From Ancylobacter polymorphus (lineage in GTDB: Bacteria > Pseudomonadota > Alphaproteobacteria > Rhizobiales > Xanthobacteraceae), in the NCBI RefSeq assembly GCF_022836935.1, contig NZ_CP083239.1, positions 1,750,001 to 1,814,000 on the forward strand: DNA of 64,000 nt, in the 5' to 3' direction. The notes under the pieces are model-generated. The model did no database searches, was not told the DNA's origin, and saw only the letters and a list, made by a program, of their open reading frames with translations. A program made the position numbers and the translations under genes. Below, one piece after another: positions 18,088-26,375 of the stretch. Numbering within the stretch: position 1 is the first letter of the stretch; each line of letters starts with the position of its first letter.

Positions 18088-19065
18088 ATGGCGATGAGCG
18101 AGACCCTGCGGGATATCCGACTGTTCGTGGCGGCCTATGAGGAGCGCTCCTTCACCGCCGCCGCCGAGCGGGAAAACGCCACCCAGTCCGGCGTCTCGCA
18201 GCACATCCGCAAGATCGAGGACCGCTTCGGGGTGAAGCTCTTCGCGCGCGGTGGCGGCACGGTGCAGCCGACACCGGCCGGCGAGAGCTATTACCGGCAC
18301 TGCATCGAGCTGCTGCGGCTCAACGAGGCGGCCAATCGCTCGGTGGGCCGGTTCGGCACCGGTCTCGACGGCGAGATGGTGGTGGGCCTGATGCCGACCA
18401 TGACCCGCTCCGTGCTGGCCCCGGCGCTCGCCCGCTTCGTCGCGTTGCATCCCAATGTCGTGGTGCGCGTGACCGAAGCCTATTCGGCGACCCTCACCCA
18501 GCAGGTGCGGGCCGGCGAGCTCGCCTTTGCCATCGTGCCGGCCTCGACCGCGACGGTGGGCGTGAAGACCACGCGCTTCGCCTATACGCCGGAAGTTCTG
18601 GTCTCGGCGGCGGACGCGGCGCGGGAGCATATGCGGCCGGTGCGACTGGCCGATCTCGGCCCGTTGAAAGTGGTGGTGCCGAGCGCGCAGAACGCCCGGC
18701 GCGCCAGCATCGAAACCTATCTCGCCTCCAACGGCGTCGCGGTGGAGCAGCGGCTCGAACTCGATGCCATGATGGGCACGCTGGACTTCGTCGCCTCGAC
18801 CGACTGGGTGGCGATCCTGCCCGGGCTGATGATGGCGCAGGAGGTCGAATGGTCGGCCGGAGCGCAGGCCATGCGCCGCTTCACCGTCAATCCGATCGAC
18901 GCGCCCCCGCTCGGCATCGACCTCGTGCAGATCGAGCCGGCGCGGCGGTCGCTGGACCCGGCCGCGGCGGCCTTTCTCGATATCCTCGCGCAGGAGACCG
19001 CGCGGATCGGCCGGGTCTGGGGCGAGCGCGCCGGGCTATATGGAGATGCCGGCGTGTCGTCGTGA
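18088..19065 (+). CDS. LysR family transcriptional regulator
   Basis: A LysR regulator of about 325 residues, with HTH SFTAAAERENATQSGVSQHIRKIE near residues 20-43 and a standard effector domain. It is transcribed divergently from the two-component monooxygenase operon and so is its likely regulator. The ATG at 18088 follows AGGAAA at the right distance; the longer frame starting at 18058 lacks such a signal. Confidence 0.92.
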   Translation: MAMSETLRDIRLFVAAYEERSFTAAAERENATQSGVSQHIRKIEDRFGVKLFARGGGTVQPTPAGESYYRHCIELLRLNEAANRSVGRFGTGLDGEMVVGLMPTMTRSVLAPALARFVALHPNVVVRVTEAYSATLTQQVRAGELAFAIVPASTATVGVKTTRFAYTPEVLVSAADAAREHMRPVRLADLGPLKVVVPSAQNARRASIETYLASNGVAVEQRLELDAMMGTLDFVASTDWVAILPGLMMAQEVEWSAGAQAMRRFTVNPIDAPPLGIDLVQIEPARRSLDPAAAAFLDILAQETARIGRVWGERAGLYGDAGVSS

Positions 19066-19146
19066 CCGCCGGTCATCGCGTCGCCGGGCTTGAAGGCCCC
19101 GTTGTCGATGGTTTGGGCGTCGGCCGTCGCGGGCTGCCGGGTTCCG

Positions 19147-20241
19147 TCACACCGGACCGGCAAGCGGGGGAATGGCGAGATCGGCGGCGAGCGTGTCGAG
19201 CTGGCGTCGCAGTGCGGCCGGCATCGGCACGCCCTCGCGGGCGCGGGCCTCGCGCAGCACGGCGCGCCGATCGCCGGGAATGCGCACCCCCTCGGTGCCG
19301 GGCAGCGGGGTGTCGTTGCGCAGCTCATCGAGCTGCCTCGCCAGCAGCGCCGCGAAGGCTTCCGGCGGCATGAAGCGGGCGACATCCAGCGCCAGGATGA
19401 AATGGCCGGTATTGGTTTCGGTCGAGGAATCGGCGTTGAAGTCGACCACCTCGCTGCCGAAGGCCGCGCCGTTCAGCGTGCCGGCGAGCAGGCCGAGCAT
19501 CAGGGCGAGGCCGGAGCCCTTATAGCCGCCGATCGGCAGCAGCAGGCCTTCCCCGCTGCGCTTGGGGTCGGTGATGGCGCTGCCGTCGGCTTTGCTCACC
19601 AGCCAGCCTTCCGGCATTGGAACGTCGTTCAACAGGTGCTTCTTCACCGTGCCATAGGAGACGACGGTGGTGGCGATGTCGAGCAGCACCGGCGGCTTGC
19701 CCTCGCCGGCGGGAATGGCGATGGCGAGCGGGTTGGTGCCTAGCAGGGACGAGGTGCCGCCCCAGATCGCCATATGGTTGGAACTCGCGACCACCGAGTA
19801 GATGCCGACCATGCCGCGCCTTGCCAGCATGTCGACATAGAGCGAGGCCGGGCCGGCATGGTTGGAACGGCGCACGCCGACCCAGGCGACACCGATCTCG
19901 CGGGCCATCGCGACGGCGGTGTCGGCCGCGGTTGACATCACCAGGTGACCCATGCCGTTGTCGCCATCGACCAGCGCGACGCCGGGGGCGGATCGCGCGA
20001 CGGAAATGGTCGGGGTCGGATTGACCGCGCCACCCTTCAGCCGCCGCACATATTGCGGCAGGCGGAAGATGCCGTGGCCGTCGGCGCCGGTAAGGTCGGC
20101 CTCGACCATGAGGGTGGCGACGCGCTGCGCGTCCGTGGCCGGCAGGCCGCACACCCGCATCGCGTCGGTGATCAGGCGTTCAAGCGCGGCCGGGGGTAGA
20201 GTGGCGGGGGCGCCGGAATCCGGCTTCACGGCGGCATTCAT
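19147..20241 (-). CDS. Ldh family NAD(P)-dependent oxidoreductase
   Basis: A 364-residue member of the malate/L-lactate/ureidoglycolate dehydrogenase family (the non-Rossmann Ldh_2 type). Seen are ADGHGIFRLPQYV near residue 54, VRRSNHAGPASLYVD with the catalytic His, and LLGTNPLAIAIP. It reduces or oxidises an alpha-keto/alpha-hydroxy acid. It is the last gene of the third TTT operon and overlaps the cupin gene by ATGA, so it likely acts on the acid imported by that transporter. Confidence 0.92.
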   Translation of the reverse strand: MNAAVKPDSGAPATLPPAALERLITDAMRVCGLPATDAQRVATLMVEADLTGADGHGIFRLPQYVRRLKGGAVNPTPTISVARSAPGVALVDGDNGMGHLVMSTAADTAVAMAREIGVAWVGVRRSNHAGPASLYVDMLARRGMVGIYSVVASSNHMAIWGGTSSLLGTNPLAIAIPAGEGKPPVLLDIATTVVSYGTVKKHLLNDVPMPEGWLVSKADGSAITDPKRSGEGLLLPIGGYKGSGLALMLGLLAGTLNGAAFGSEVVDFNADSSTETNTGHFILALDVARFMPPEAFAALLARQLDELRNDTPLPGTEGVRIPGDRRAVLREARAREGVPMPAALRRQLDTLAADLAIPPLAGPV

Positions 20242-20684
20242 TGGGGCGTACCTGCGGAAGGGGTTTTCGGGCCTGCCGAATGTTCGGAAGCGATGGAGCG
20301 GGTCTCGCCGCTTGCCGTCAGGGTGCGGGTGGCCGCGACATCGGCATAGGTCCAGAAGATGGCGAGCGGCGCGCTGTCCGAGGCGTTGCGGAAGCGGTGC
20401 GGCACATCAGGGGGAATCCACGTCGTGTCGTGCTGCGACAGCGCATAGGTGACGCCGTCGATCTCGAACACCGCGTCGCCTTCGAGGATGATCACGCTCT
20501 CCTCGCAATTATGGCTGTGCAGCGGAATGGAGGCGCCCGGCCCGAAGCGGGTGATGCCGTTGAGCAGCTTCTGCGAGCCGATCTCGGCGGTGACGAGCCG
20601 GACAGTGCGGGCACCGCCGCCACGCTCGGTCACGGGCAGGTCGTTCGGGCGCAGGATGGCGGGGGCGGGGGGCAGCGTGCTCAT
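20238..20684 (-). CDS. Cupin domain protein
   Basis: A 148-residue cupin. Motif 1 is PLHSHNCEESVIILEGDA (two His and a Glu, about residues 55-62), motif 2 is PPDVPHRFRN. It overlaps both the amidohydrolase gene and the Ldh gene by 4 bp (ATGA), so the three are translated together. A small-molecule enzyme or sensor role is likely. The start is fixed by that overlap. Confidence 0.88.
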   Translation of the reverse strand: MSTLPPAPAILRPNDLPVTERGGGARTVRLVTAEIGSQKLLNGITRFGPGASIPLHSHNCEESVIILEGDAVFEIDGVTYALSQHDTTWIPPDVPHRFRNASDSAPLAIFWTYADVAATRTLTASGETRSIASEHSAGPKTPSAGTPQ

Positions 20685-21721
20685 GCGTTCACCGCCTTGC
20701 GGGTCTGCGCGTCGAGGCCGAACCAGCCGGCGGCGGTGCTGCCGAGGATCGCGGTCTCGTCCGCTTTCGACAGGCCGGCGGCGCGGACCTGCCGGGCGCC
20801 TTCCAGCGTGCCCATGTCGAACGGGTAGTCGCTGCCCAGCAGCACATGATCGGCACCGAACGTATCGGTGAGATAGCGCAGCGCCGGGCCGAAATGGGTC
20901 AGCGTGTCGAAATACAGCCGCCGGATCGACACTTCCGGGCTCTCGCTGATGAAGCGCCGGCATTCCGGCCGCTCCTTCCAGCCATGAATCATGCGGCCGG
21001 TCTGGAACGGCAGAAAGCCGCCGCCATGCACCAGGCAGATCTTCAGGTCGGGGTAGCGCTCCAGCACGCCGCCGAACACCAGCGAGGCCGCCGCGATGGT
21101 GGTTTCCAGCGGGTTGCCGATCAGGTTCTTGAGATAGAATTCGTTGGTGCGGTTCGCGGCCGCGGTCTTCTGCGGATGGATCAGGATGAAGGCGCCGAGT
21201 TCCTCGGCGGTGGCCCAGACCGGTTCCAGCGCCGGATCGTCGAGGTTCTTGCCTTCGATATGCGAGCCGATCTGCGCGCCTTTCAGCCCCAGCTTGGTCA
21301 CCGCGCGCCGCAATTCGTCCGCCGCGCGGGCGGGATCCTGCATCGGCAGGGTGGCGATGCCGAGGAACCGGGTCGGGTGGCGCCGCGCCAGATCGGCAAT
21401 CGCCTCGTTCTGAATCTGGCACAGCGCCCCGGTCAGCGCCGCCTCGCGCTCATAAAGGAAGGTCTGCGGGCAGTTGGAGAGCACCTGAAGATCGAAGCCG
21501 GCATGATCGAGATCGGCCAGGCGCCGGTCGAGATCCCAGCCGCCGCGCGGAAACGGCCGCTGCACGATGTCGCCGACCTTCAGGACGCCGCCCTCTTCGT
21601 CGACCTCCGAGAGTGTCGGCCCGATCTCGGGCGCCTCGCGCCGCATGCGGGCCATCATGTCCTCGGTGAGGATATGGGCGTGAACGTCGATGACGGGAGC
21701 GGCAGGCGCGAGAGGGGTCAT
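20681..21721 (-). CDS. Amidohydrolase 2 (ACMSD-like)
   Basis: A 346-residue metal-dependent TIM-barrel enzyme of the aminocarboxymuconate-semialdehyde decarboxylase family. The metal site is DVHAHIL with H14 and H16; LIHPQKTAA (about residue 170), LVHGGGFLPFQ (about 220) and LLGSDYPFDMG (about 288) bring the further His and Asp ligands. These enzymes decarboxylate or hydrolyse unsaturated or aromatic acids. It follows tctA by 9 bases, which suggests an aromatic or unsaturated carboxylate is imported and processed (inference). Confidence 0.92.
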   Translation of the reverse strand: MTPLAPAAPVIDVHAHILTEDMMARMRREAPEIGPTLSEVDEEGGVLKVGDIVQRPFPRGGWDLDRRLADLDHAGFDLQVLSNCPQTFLYEREAALTGALCQIQNEAIADLARRHPTRFLGIATLPMQDPARAADELRRAVTKLGLKGAQIGSHIEGKNLDDPALEPVWATAEELGAFILIHPQKTAAANRTNEFYLKNLIGNPLETTIAAASLVFGGVLERYPDLKICLVHGGGFLPFQTGRMIHGWKERPECRRFISESPEVSIRRLYFDTLTHFGPALRYLTDTFGADHVLLGSDYPFDMGTLEGARQVRAAGLSKADETAILGSTAAGWFGLDAQTRKAVNA

Positions 21722-21730
21722 GCTTATATC

Positions 21731-23260
21731 CTAGTCAGAGGAATGCGACAGGGCCTCGGCGACGCCGGCACGGCGCGCCGCGCGGCGGGCGAGGAGAAAG
21801 CTGAGCAGGGGCAGGCAGAGCGAGCCGATGACCAGCAGGGCCAGCACGGCGGAGAGCGGGCGCTGCACGAAGATCGCCGCGCTGCCTTCCGACAGCATCA
21901 GGCTCTGGCGCAGCGCGCTTTCCATCATCGGCGCCAGCACCACGGCGAGCACCAGCGGCGCCCGCGGTATGTCGGCACGGATCATGAGATAGCCGATCAT
22001 GCCGAACAGCAGCGTCAGTCCGACATTGAACAGGCTGAGGCTGATGGCGTAGGCGCCGACCAGCGACACGATGAGGATGCCGGCGACGAGATAGGAATAG
22101 GGGATGCGCAGCACGCTCGCGAATAGCGGGGCGAGCGGCAGGTTCATGATGAGCAGGATCGCATTGCCGATGAACATCGACGCGATGAGGCCCCAGACCA
22201 GATCGGCCTGCTCGGTGAGCAGCATCGGCCCCGGCCGGATGCCGAGCAGCACCAGCGCGGCGAGCAGCACGGCGGTCGAGGCCGAGCCGGGAATGCCGAG
22301 CGCGAGCATCGGGATCATCGCGCCATGCGCCGCCGAATTATTGGCGGATTCCGCAGCGGCCACGCCATCGAGCGCGCCATGGCCGAATTTCTCCGGGTGG
22401 CGGCTCGCCTTCTTCTCCACGACATAGGCGAGCAGCGCCGCAACCGTCGGCCCCGCGCCGGGCATCAGCCCGATGATGAGGCCGATGAAGCCGCCGCGCG
22501 CGATCGCCATCCGGCATTCCGCCCAGTCCCTGCTCGTCAGCCACATATCCTTGAGCCGGGTGCGGATGACCTGACCGGACTGGGTCTGCTCCATCGACAC
22601 CAGGATCTCGGCGATGCCGAACACGCCGATGGCGACGGGAAGGAAATCGATGCCTTCCAGCAGATCCAGCGAGCCGAAGGTGAGCCGCGACGTGCCCTGG
22701 ATCGGGTCGGTGCCGACAAGGGCGATCATCAGGCCGAGCGTGGCGCCGATCATCGCCTTGAGCGCCGAGCCGGTGCCGAGGCTCGCCGTGGCGGTGATGC
22801 CGAGCAGCGCCAGCAGGAAATATTCCGGCGCGGAGAAATTGAGCGCGAAGGAACTGAGCGCCGGGGTGAGGAACACCAGCGCGGTGACGGAGCCGATGCC
22901 GGCGAGGAACGAGCCGATGGCCGCCACGGCCAGCGCCTGCCCGGCGCGCCCCTGCTTCGCGAGCTGGTTGCCGTCGATCGCGGTCATGACGCTCGCGGCT
23001 TCGCCGGGCACGTTCACCAGCACCGAGGTGAGCGTGCCGCCATACATGCCGCCATACATGATGCCGGACAGCATCACGAGCGCGGTGACGGGATCGAGGC
23101 CGAAGGTGATGGGCAGCAGCAGCGCCATGCCGGCCGATGGCCCGATGCCGGGCAGCGCGCCGATGAGCTGGCCGAGCGTGACGCCGATCAGCACGAACAG
23201 CAGGTTGGTGGGCGTAAGCGCGACGGCGAAACCGTTGGCGAGCGAGACGAGTGCGTCCAT
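21731..23260 (-). CDS. TTT permease, large subunit (TctA family)
   Basis: A 509-residue TctA protein: GALPGIGPSAGMALLLP at the N-terminus, GLMPGAGPTVAALLAYVVEKK at mid-protein and AAESANNSAAHGAMIP before LALGIPGSAS. It belongs to the third TTT system of the window, 15 bases after tctB. Confidence 0.95.
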   Translation of the reverse strand: MDALVSLANGFAVALTPTNLLFVLIGVTLGQLIGALPGIGPSAGMALLLPITFGLDPVTALVMLSGIMYGGMYGGTLTSVLVNVPGEAASVMTAIDGNQLAKQGRAGQALAVAAIGSFLAGIGSVTALVFLTPALSSFALNFSAPEYFLLALLGITATASLGTGSALKAMIGATLGLMIALVGTDPIQGTSRLTFGSLDLLEGIDFLPVAIGVFGIAEILVSMEQTQSGQVIRTRLKDMWLTSRDWAECRMAIARGGFIGLIIGLMPGAGPTVAALLAYVVEKKASRHPEKFGHGALDGVAAAESANNSAAHGAMIPMLALGIPGSASTAVLLAALVLLGIRPGPMLLTEQADLVWGLIASMFIGNAILLIMNLPLAPLFASVLRIPYSYLVAGILIVSLVGAYAISLSLFNVGLTLLFGMIGYLMIRADIPRAPLVLAVVLAPMMESALRQSLMLSEGSAAIFVQRPLSAVLALLVIGSLCLPLLSFLLARRAARRAGVAEALSHSSD

Positions 23261-23275
23261 GTGCGGTCCCTCGCC

Positions 23276-23728
23276 TCAGATGCCGAGCGGGCCGGTCGGC
23301 AAAGCGATGCCGAGCCACGCGATGAAGACGCCATAGACCAGCCCGACCACGATCACGGTGGTGAACAGGCTGGCCATGACCGGGCGCCGCTCGATGCCGA
23401 GCAGCAGGAACAGACAGAACAGGACGCTGGCGGTGACGAAGCCCAGCGACGGGATCAGCAGCACCATCAGCCAGAGCCCGCCGGTGAGCGCGCCAATGCG
23501 CAGGAGGCCGGACCGACCGGGGAAGCTGTGAGGCTCGGTGCTGTCCTCCATCACCGATGTGACGAGCAGGCCGAGCCCCAGAACGACGCCGATGACGCCG
23601 ACCCAGAACGCGGCGAAGGACGAGCCGGGAGCAAAGTCCGCCCAATAGGGCAACTGCCATGTCCCGAGCAGCACCACGGCGGAGAGGACGAGCAGCACCA
23701 GCGCGGCGATGATGTTGGTTGAGCGCAT
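23276..23728 (-). CDS. TTT small membrane subunit (TctB family)
   Basis: A 150-residue four-helix membrane protein. The segment PGSSFAAFWVGVIGVVLG after helix 1 takes the place of the usual Gly/Pro turn. It lies between tctC and tctA of the third TTT system. Confidence 0.88.
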   Translation of the reverse strand: MRSTNIIAALVLLVLSAVVLLGTWQLPYWADFAPGSSFAAFWVGVIGVVLGLGLLVTSVMEDSTEPHSFPGRSGLLRIGALTGGLWLMVLLIPSLGFVTASVLFCLFLLLGIERRPVMASLFTTVIVVGLVYGVFIAWLGIALPTGPLGI

Positions 23729-23794
23729 GCCGAACCCTTGCGTGACGACGGAGAATGGCGGGCCGGGGATCGCCCGGCCCGCCGGGTCAGCTTC

Positions 23795-24829
23795 TCATTG
23801 CACTGTCGTCTGCTTGGCGAGGCCGAGATCGCGCAGCAGGGCGAGGTGCTCGTCATGCAGTTTCTGCATGTAGGGCTTCACCTGGGCGGCCGGGATCATC
23901 TGGCTGCGCAGGAAGTTCTCCTTCAGGCTCGCCTGCCATTCCGGGTTGGCGACCAGCTTGGCGATGGCGTCGTCCCAGAACTTCACGGTCTCGGCGTCGA
24001 GGCCGGGCGGGCCGGCGAGGCCCCAGGCCTGACCCCACACCACGTCGTAGCCCTGCTCCTTCGCGGTCGGGATGTCCTTAAGCTCGGGCGCGGTGCGGCG
24101 CTCGCTGGCGAGGATGGCGATGATCCGCGCCTTGCCGGCCTTCACCAGAGGCAGGGCCTCGCCCGGCGTCAGGGTCATGAAGTCGACATTGCCGCCGAGG
24201 AAGGCCGCCTGCGCGGCGCCGCCGCCGTCGAACGGCACATAGTTCAGCTTCACCTTGCCGGCCTTTTCGACCAGGCCGGACACCATATGGTCGGTCGAGC
24301 CCGACTGGGCGCCGGCGACCTTGACCGAGCGCTCGCGCTTGGCGGCCAGCTCGACGAGCTGCTTCATGTCCTTGATCGGCGAGCTTTCCGGGACGACCAG
24401 AACCAGATCGCCCTGGATGAACATGCTGATCGGGGTCAGCTTGTCATAGAGCGTCGGCAGGCCCTGCGTGATCGGCGTGGTCAGGATCGGCTGGGCGATG
24501 CACAGCACGACGTTGCGGTCGCCCTGCTTGCCCATGACGAAATTGCCCGCGACCATCCACGAGCCGCCGGTGCGGTTCTGCACCACCAGCGGGTTGGTGA
24601 TGATCTTCTGCTCGTTGAGGATCTTGGCGGCACGGCGCATCAGCACATCAGGCGTGCCACCCGGGCTGGTGCCCGTGGTGATTTCGATCGGGCCGGTGGG
24701 GGCGCCCTGCGCCTGCAGGGCGGTGGGCGCGGCGAGGCAGGCGGCGCCAAGCGCGAACGCGATGGCGGTGTGCTTCAGGCGCAGATGAAGCGGCACGTGC
24801 GGCCGCCTCTCAGTGTGTGTCTGGATCAT
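23795..24829 (-). CDS. TTT periplasmic binding protein (TctC/Bug family)
   Basis: A 344-residue receptor with a long basic N-region followed by a Sec signal ending at about residue 41 (ALQAQG). The mature part begins PIEITTGTSPGGTPDVLMRRAAK, a Bug variant opening with threonines in place of PFAPGG. LNYVPFDGGGAAQAAFLGGNV is typical. The ATG at 24829 is preceded by GGAAGGAAC, unlike the longer frame. It heads the operon tctC, tctB, tctA, amidohydrolase, cupin, Ldh. Confidence 0.93.
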   Translation of the reverse strand: MIQTHTERRPHVPLHLRLKHTAIAFALGAACLAAPTALQAQGAPTGPIEITTGTSPGGTPDVLMRRAAKILNEQKIITNPLVVQNRTGGSWMVAGNFVMGKQGDRNVVLCIAQPILTTPITQGLPTLYDKLTPISMFIQGDLVLVVPESSPIKDMKQLVELAAKRERSVKVAGAQSGSTDHMVSGLVEKAGKVKLNYVPFDGGGAAQAAFLGGNVDFMTLTPGEALPLVKAGKARIIAILASERRTAPELKDIPTAKEQGYDVVWGQAWGLAGPPGLDAETVKFWDDAIAKLVANPEWQASLKENFLRSQMIPAAQVKPYMQKLHDEHLALLRDLGLAKQTTVQ

Positions 24830-25338
24830 GTGGCGTTCCTTCCCAGGCTTGCGGCGGCACAGCGTCTTTTGACGTCTTGTGGTGCAGAGGAAATGGCGAC
24901 TATCCGGTGATGTCAAGTTAAAATGAAATAAATACGCTCGATGATCCATGTCGAAACGGCATTGGTATAGTACAAATCGGCATTGATTATGTATGTGCGA
25001 TGTAAAGTATCCAATTCATGTTGTGTTCTAATGTCTGGCTGCCATTGGCGCGCGGTCTGACAGCGCGCCCCTTGGTCCGGAGGTGCGTTGGTCTCTCGGT
25101 CAACTGGAGCGCTTTTGGCGCTCGAATCAGAAATTGACGGTCGATATTCTTTGAAGGAGAAATTTCACGTGCTAATATAAGAAAAATAAAACGAAGTCCG
25201 GAGGAAGCAGAAATGTCAGCACTACTGACAAAGTTCGTGAATTATGTATACCAATGCTTGATCGTTACTGGAGCGTCGCACTGTATCGTGGCCGATGAGG
25301 GCGCGGCGGTGGGCCGTTCCAGAGGGCGCGATCCGGCA
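24830..25338. other. AT-richer gene-poor gap
   Basis: About 500 bp, with 24900-25020 and 25130-25260 clearly richer in A+T than the rest of the window. It holds the minus-strand tctC promoter region, two CGGCATTG copies with starts 21 bp apart (24957 and 24978), GC-rich hairpins at about 25049-25075 (GGCGCGC with GCGCGCC) and about 25107-25125 (GAGCGC with GCGCTC), and a plus-strand promoter plus short ORF described separately. The base composition may mark foreign or eroded DNA. Confidence 0.5.
25151..25178 (+). promoter_or_regulatory. Candidate sigma-70 promoter for a short ORF
   Basis: TTGAAG at 25151-25156 and TAATAT at 25173-25178 are spaced by 16 bp, in AT-rich DNA. They stand 20-35 bases upstream of a GGAGGAAG Shine-Dalgarno (about 25200) and the ATG at 25213. 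Confidence 0.4.
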
Positions 25339-25383
25339 TCAAGCGGCGTTTCCCATCGCGAGGGTGTCCAGACTCCGCTGTAG
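25213..25383 (+). pseudogene. Short ORF, possible Flp pilin remnant
   Basis: A 56-codon frame behind a strong GGAGGAAGCAGAA ribosome site. It begins MSALLTKFVN, the way many alphaproteobacterial Flp/Fap type IVb pilins begin, but then loses the expected DESGATAIEYGLI core and drifts into YVYQCLIVTG and an unrelated arginine/glycine-rich tail. The last 45 bases overlap the 3' end of the cobW-like gene in antisense. I read it as the 5' end of a pilin gene joined to other DNA. A real short peptide, or chance, is also possible. Confidence 0.3.
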
Positions 25384-26361
25384 CGCGGCGGGCGGTATGT
25401 TGCGGGTGATGAAAACGATCCGCGTGGTGTGGTCCGCGCTCGGCCACGCTTCCAGCTGCACCGGCGGATGCAGCACGTTCTGCACCGCGTGGACGACGAG
25501 AGGCGCCGCTTCGCCGCGCAGCGCCACGATGCCCTTCATGCGCAGGAGATCGCGGCCGCGCAGCGAGAGGATGGCGCGCAGCCATCCGCGCAGCGCCTCA
25601 CGGCTGACCGGACGATCCAGCGTGATCGCGAAGGCCTGGATGCCCTTGTCGTGGTGGGAAGGACTATGCCCGGCCGGTGCGTGGGGCGCGTGAGCGGCTG
25701 CGAAAGCGGCTTCGTTCAGCCAGCCCAGCACGTCGCCACTGTCGCGCGTCGGTGCCCGCGCGGCGTGGGCGAACAGATCGTCCGGGGCGATGTGTCCCTG
25801 AACCACGGTCAGGATTTCAGCGCCGGGATTTATCGCTCTCAGCCGCTCGCGCAGCGTTGCGATCGCCTCCGGCGTGGCGAGATCGGATTTAGTGAGCACC
25901 AGCACATCCGCGAGCCCCACCTGATGCCGTGATTCCTCGAACTCGTCGAGCTGGCCGGCGCCATTGGCGGCATCCACCGTGGTGATCACCGCGCGCAGCG
26001 CGAAGCGCTCCGTCAGCGTGCGCTCGGTCAGGAACATCTGCACCAGCGAGGCCGGGTCCGCCAGGCCCGTGGTTTCGACGACGATGCGCGAGAAGGCCGG
26101 CACCTCACCCCGCGCCGCTTTGCCGGTCAGGTCGTCCAGCGTGTCCACAAGGTCGCCGCGCACGGTGCAGCAGATGCAGCCGCTTTGCAGCACGACCGTG
26201 TTCTCGATCGAACTCTCGACCAGCAGATGGTCGATGGCGACATCGCCAAACTCGTTGATGATCACCGCGCTGTCCGCCATGCCGGGATCGCGCAGCAAAT
26301 GGTTCAGCAGCGTGGTCTTGCCGCTGCCGAGAAAGCCGGTGATCAGCACGACGGGGATCAT
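25339..26361 (-). CDS. CobW/P47K family GTPase (metallochaperone)
   Basis: A 340-residue G3E GTPase of the COG0523 group. Walker A is GFLGSGKTT (residues 9-17), the metal-binding CxCC is C62-I-C64-C65, followed by a Walker B region (VVETTGLADPA) and TKSD guanine specificity. The C-terminal CobW domain includes RGRDLLRMKGIVAL. These proteins deliver Zn or Co to target enzymes. It follows the LVIVD-repeat gene by 14 bases, so that protein or a linked enzyme may be its client (inference). The start is the ATG giving the standard N-terminus. Confidence 0.93.
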   Translation of the reverse strand: MIPVVLITGFLGSGKTTLLNHLLRDPGMADSAVIINEFGDVAIDHLLVESSIENTVVLQSGCICCTVRGDLVDTLDDLTGKAARGEVPAFSRIVVETTGLADPASLVQMFLTERTLTERFALRAVITTVDAANGAGQLDEFEESRHQVGLADVLVLTKSDLATPEAIATLRERLRAINPGAEILTVVQGHIAPDDLFAHAARAPTRDSGDVLGWLNEAAFAAAHAPHAPAGHSPSHHDKGIQAFAITLDRPVSREALRGWLRAILSLRGRDLLRMKGIVALRGEAAPLVVHAVQNVLHPPVQLEAWPSADHTTRIVFITRNIPPAALQRSLDTLAMGNAA

Positions 26362-26375
26362 GGCGACGTCTCCCC

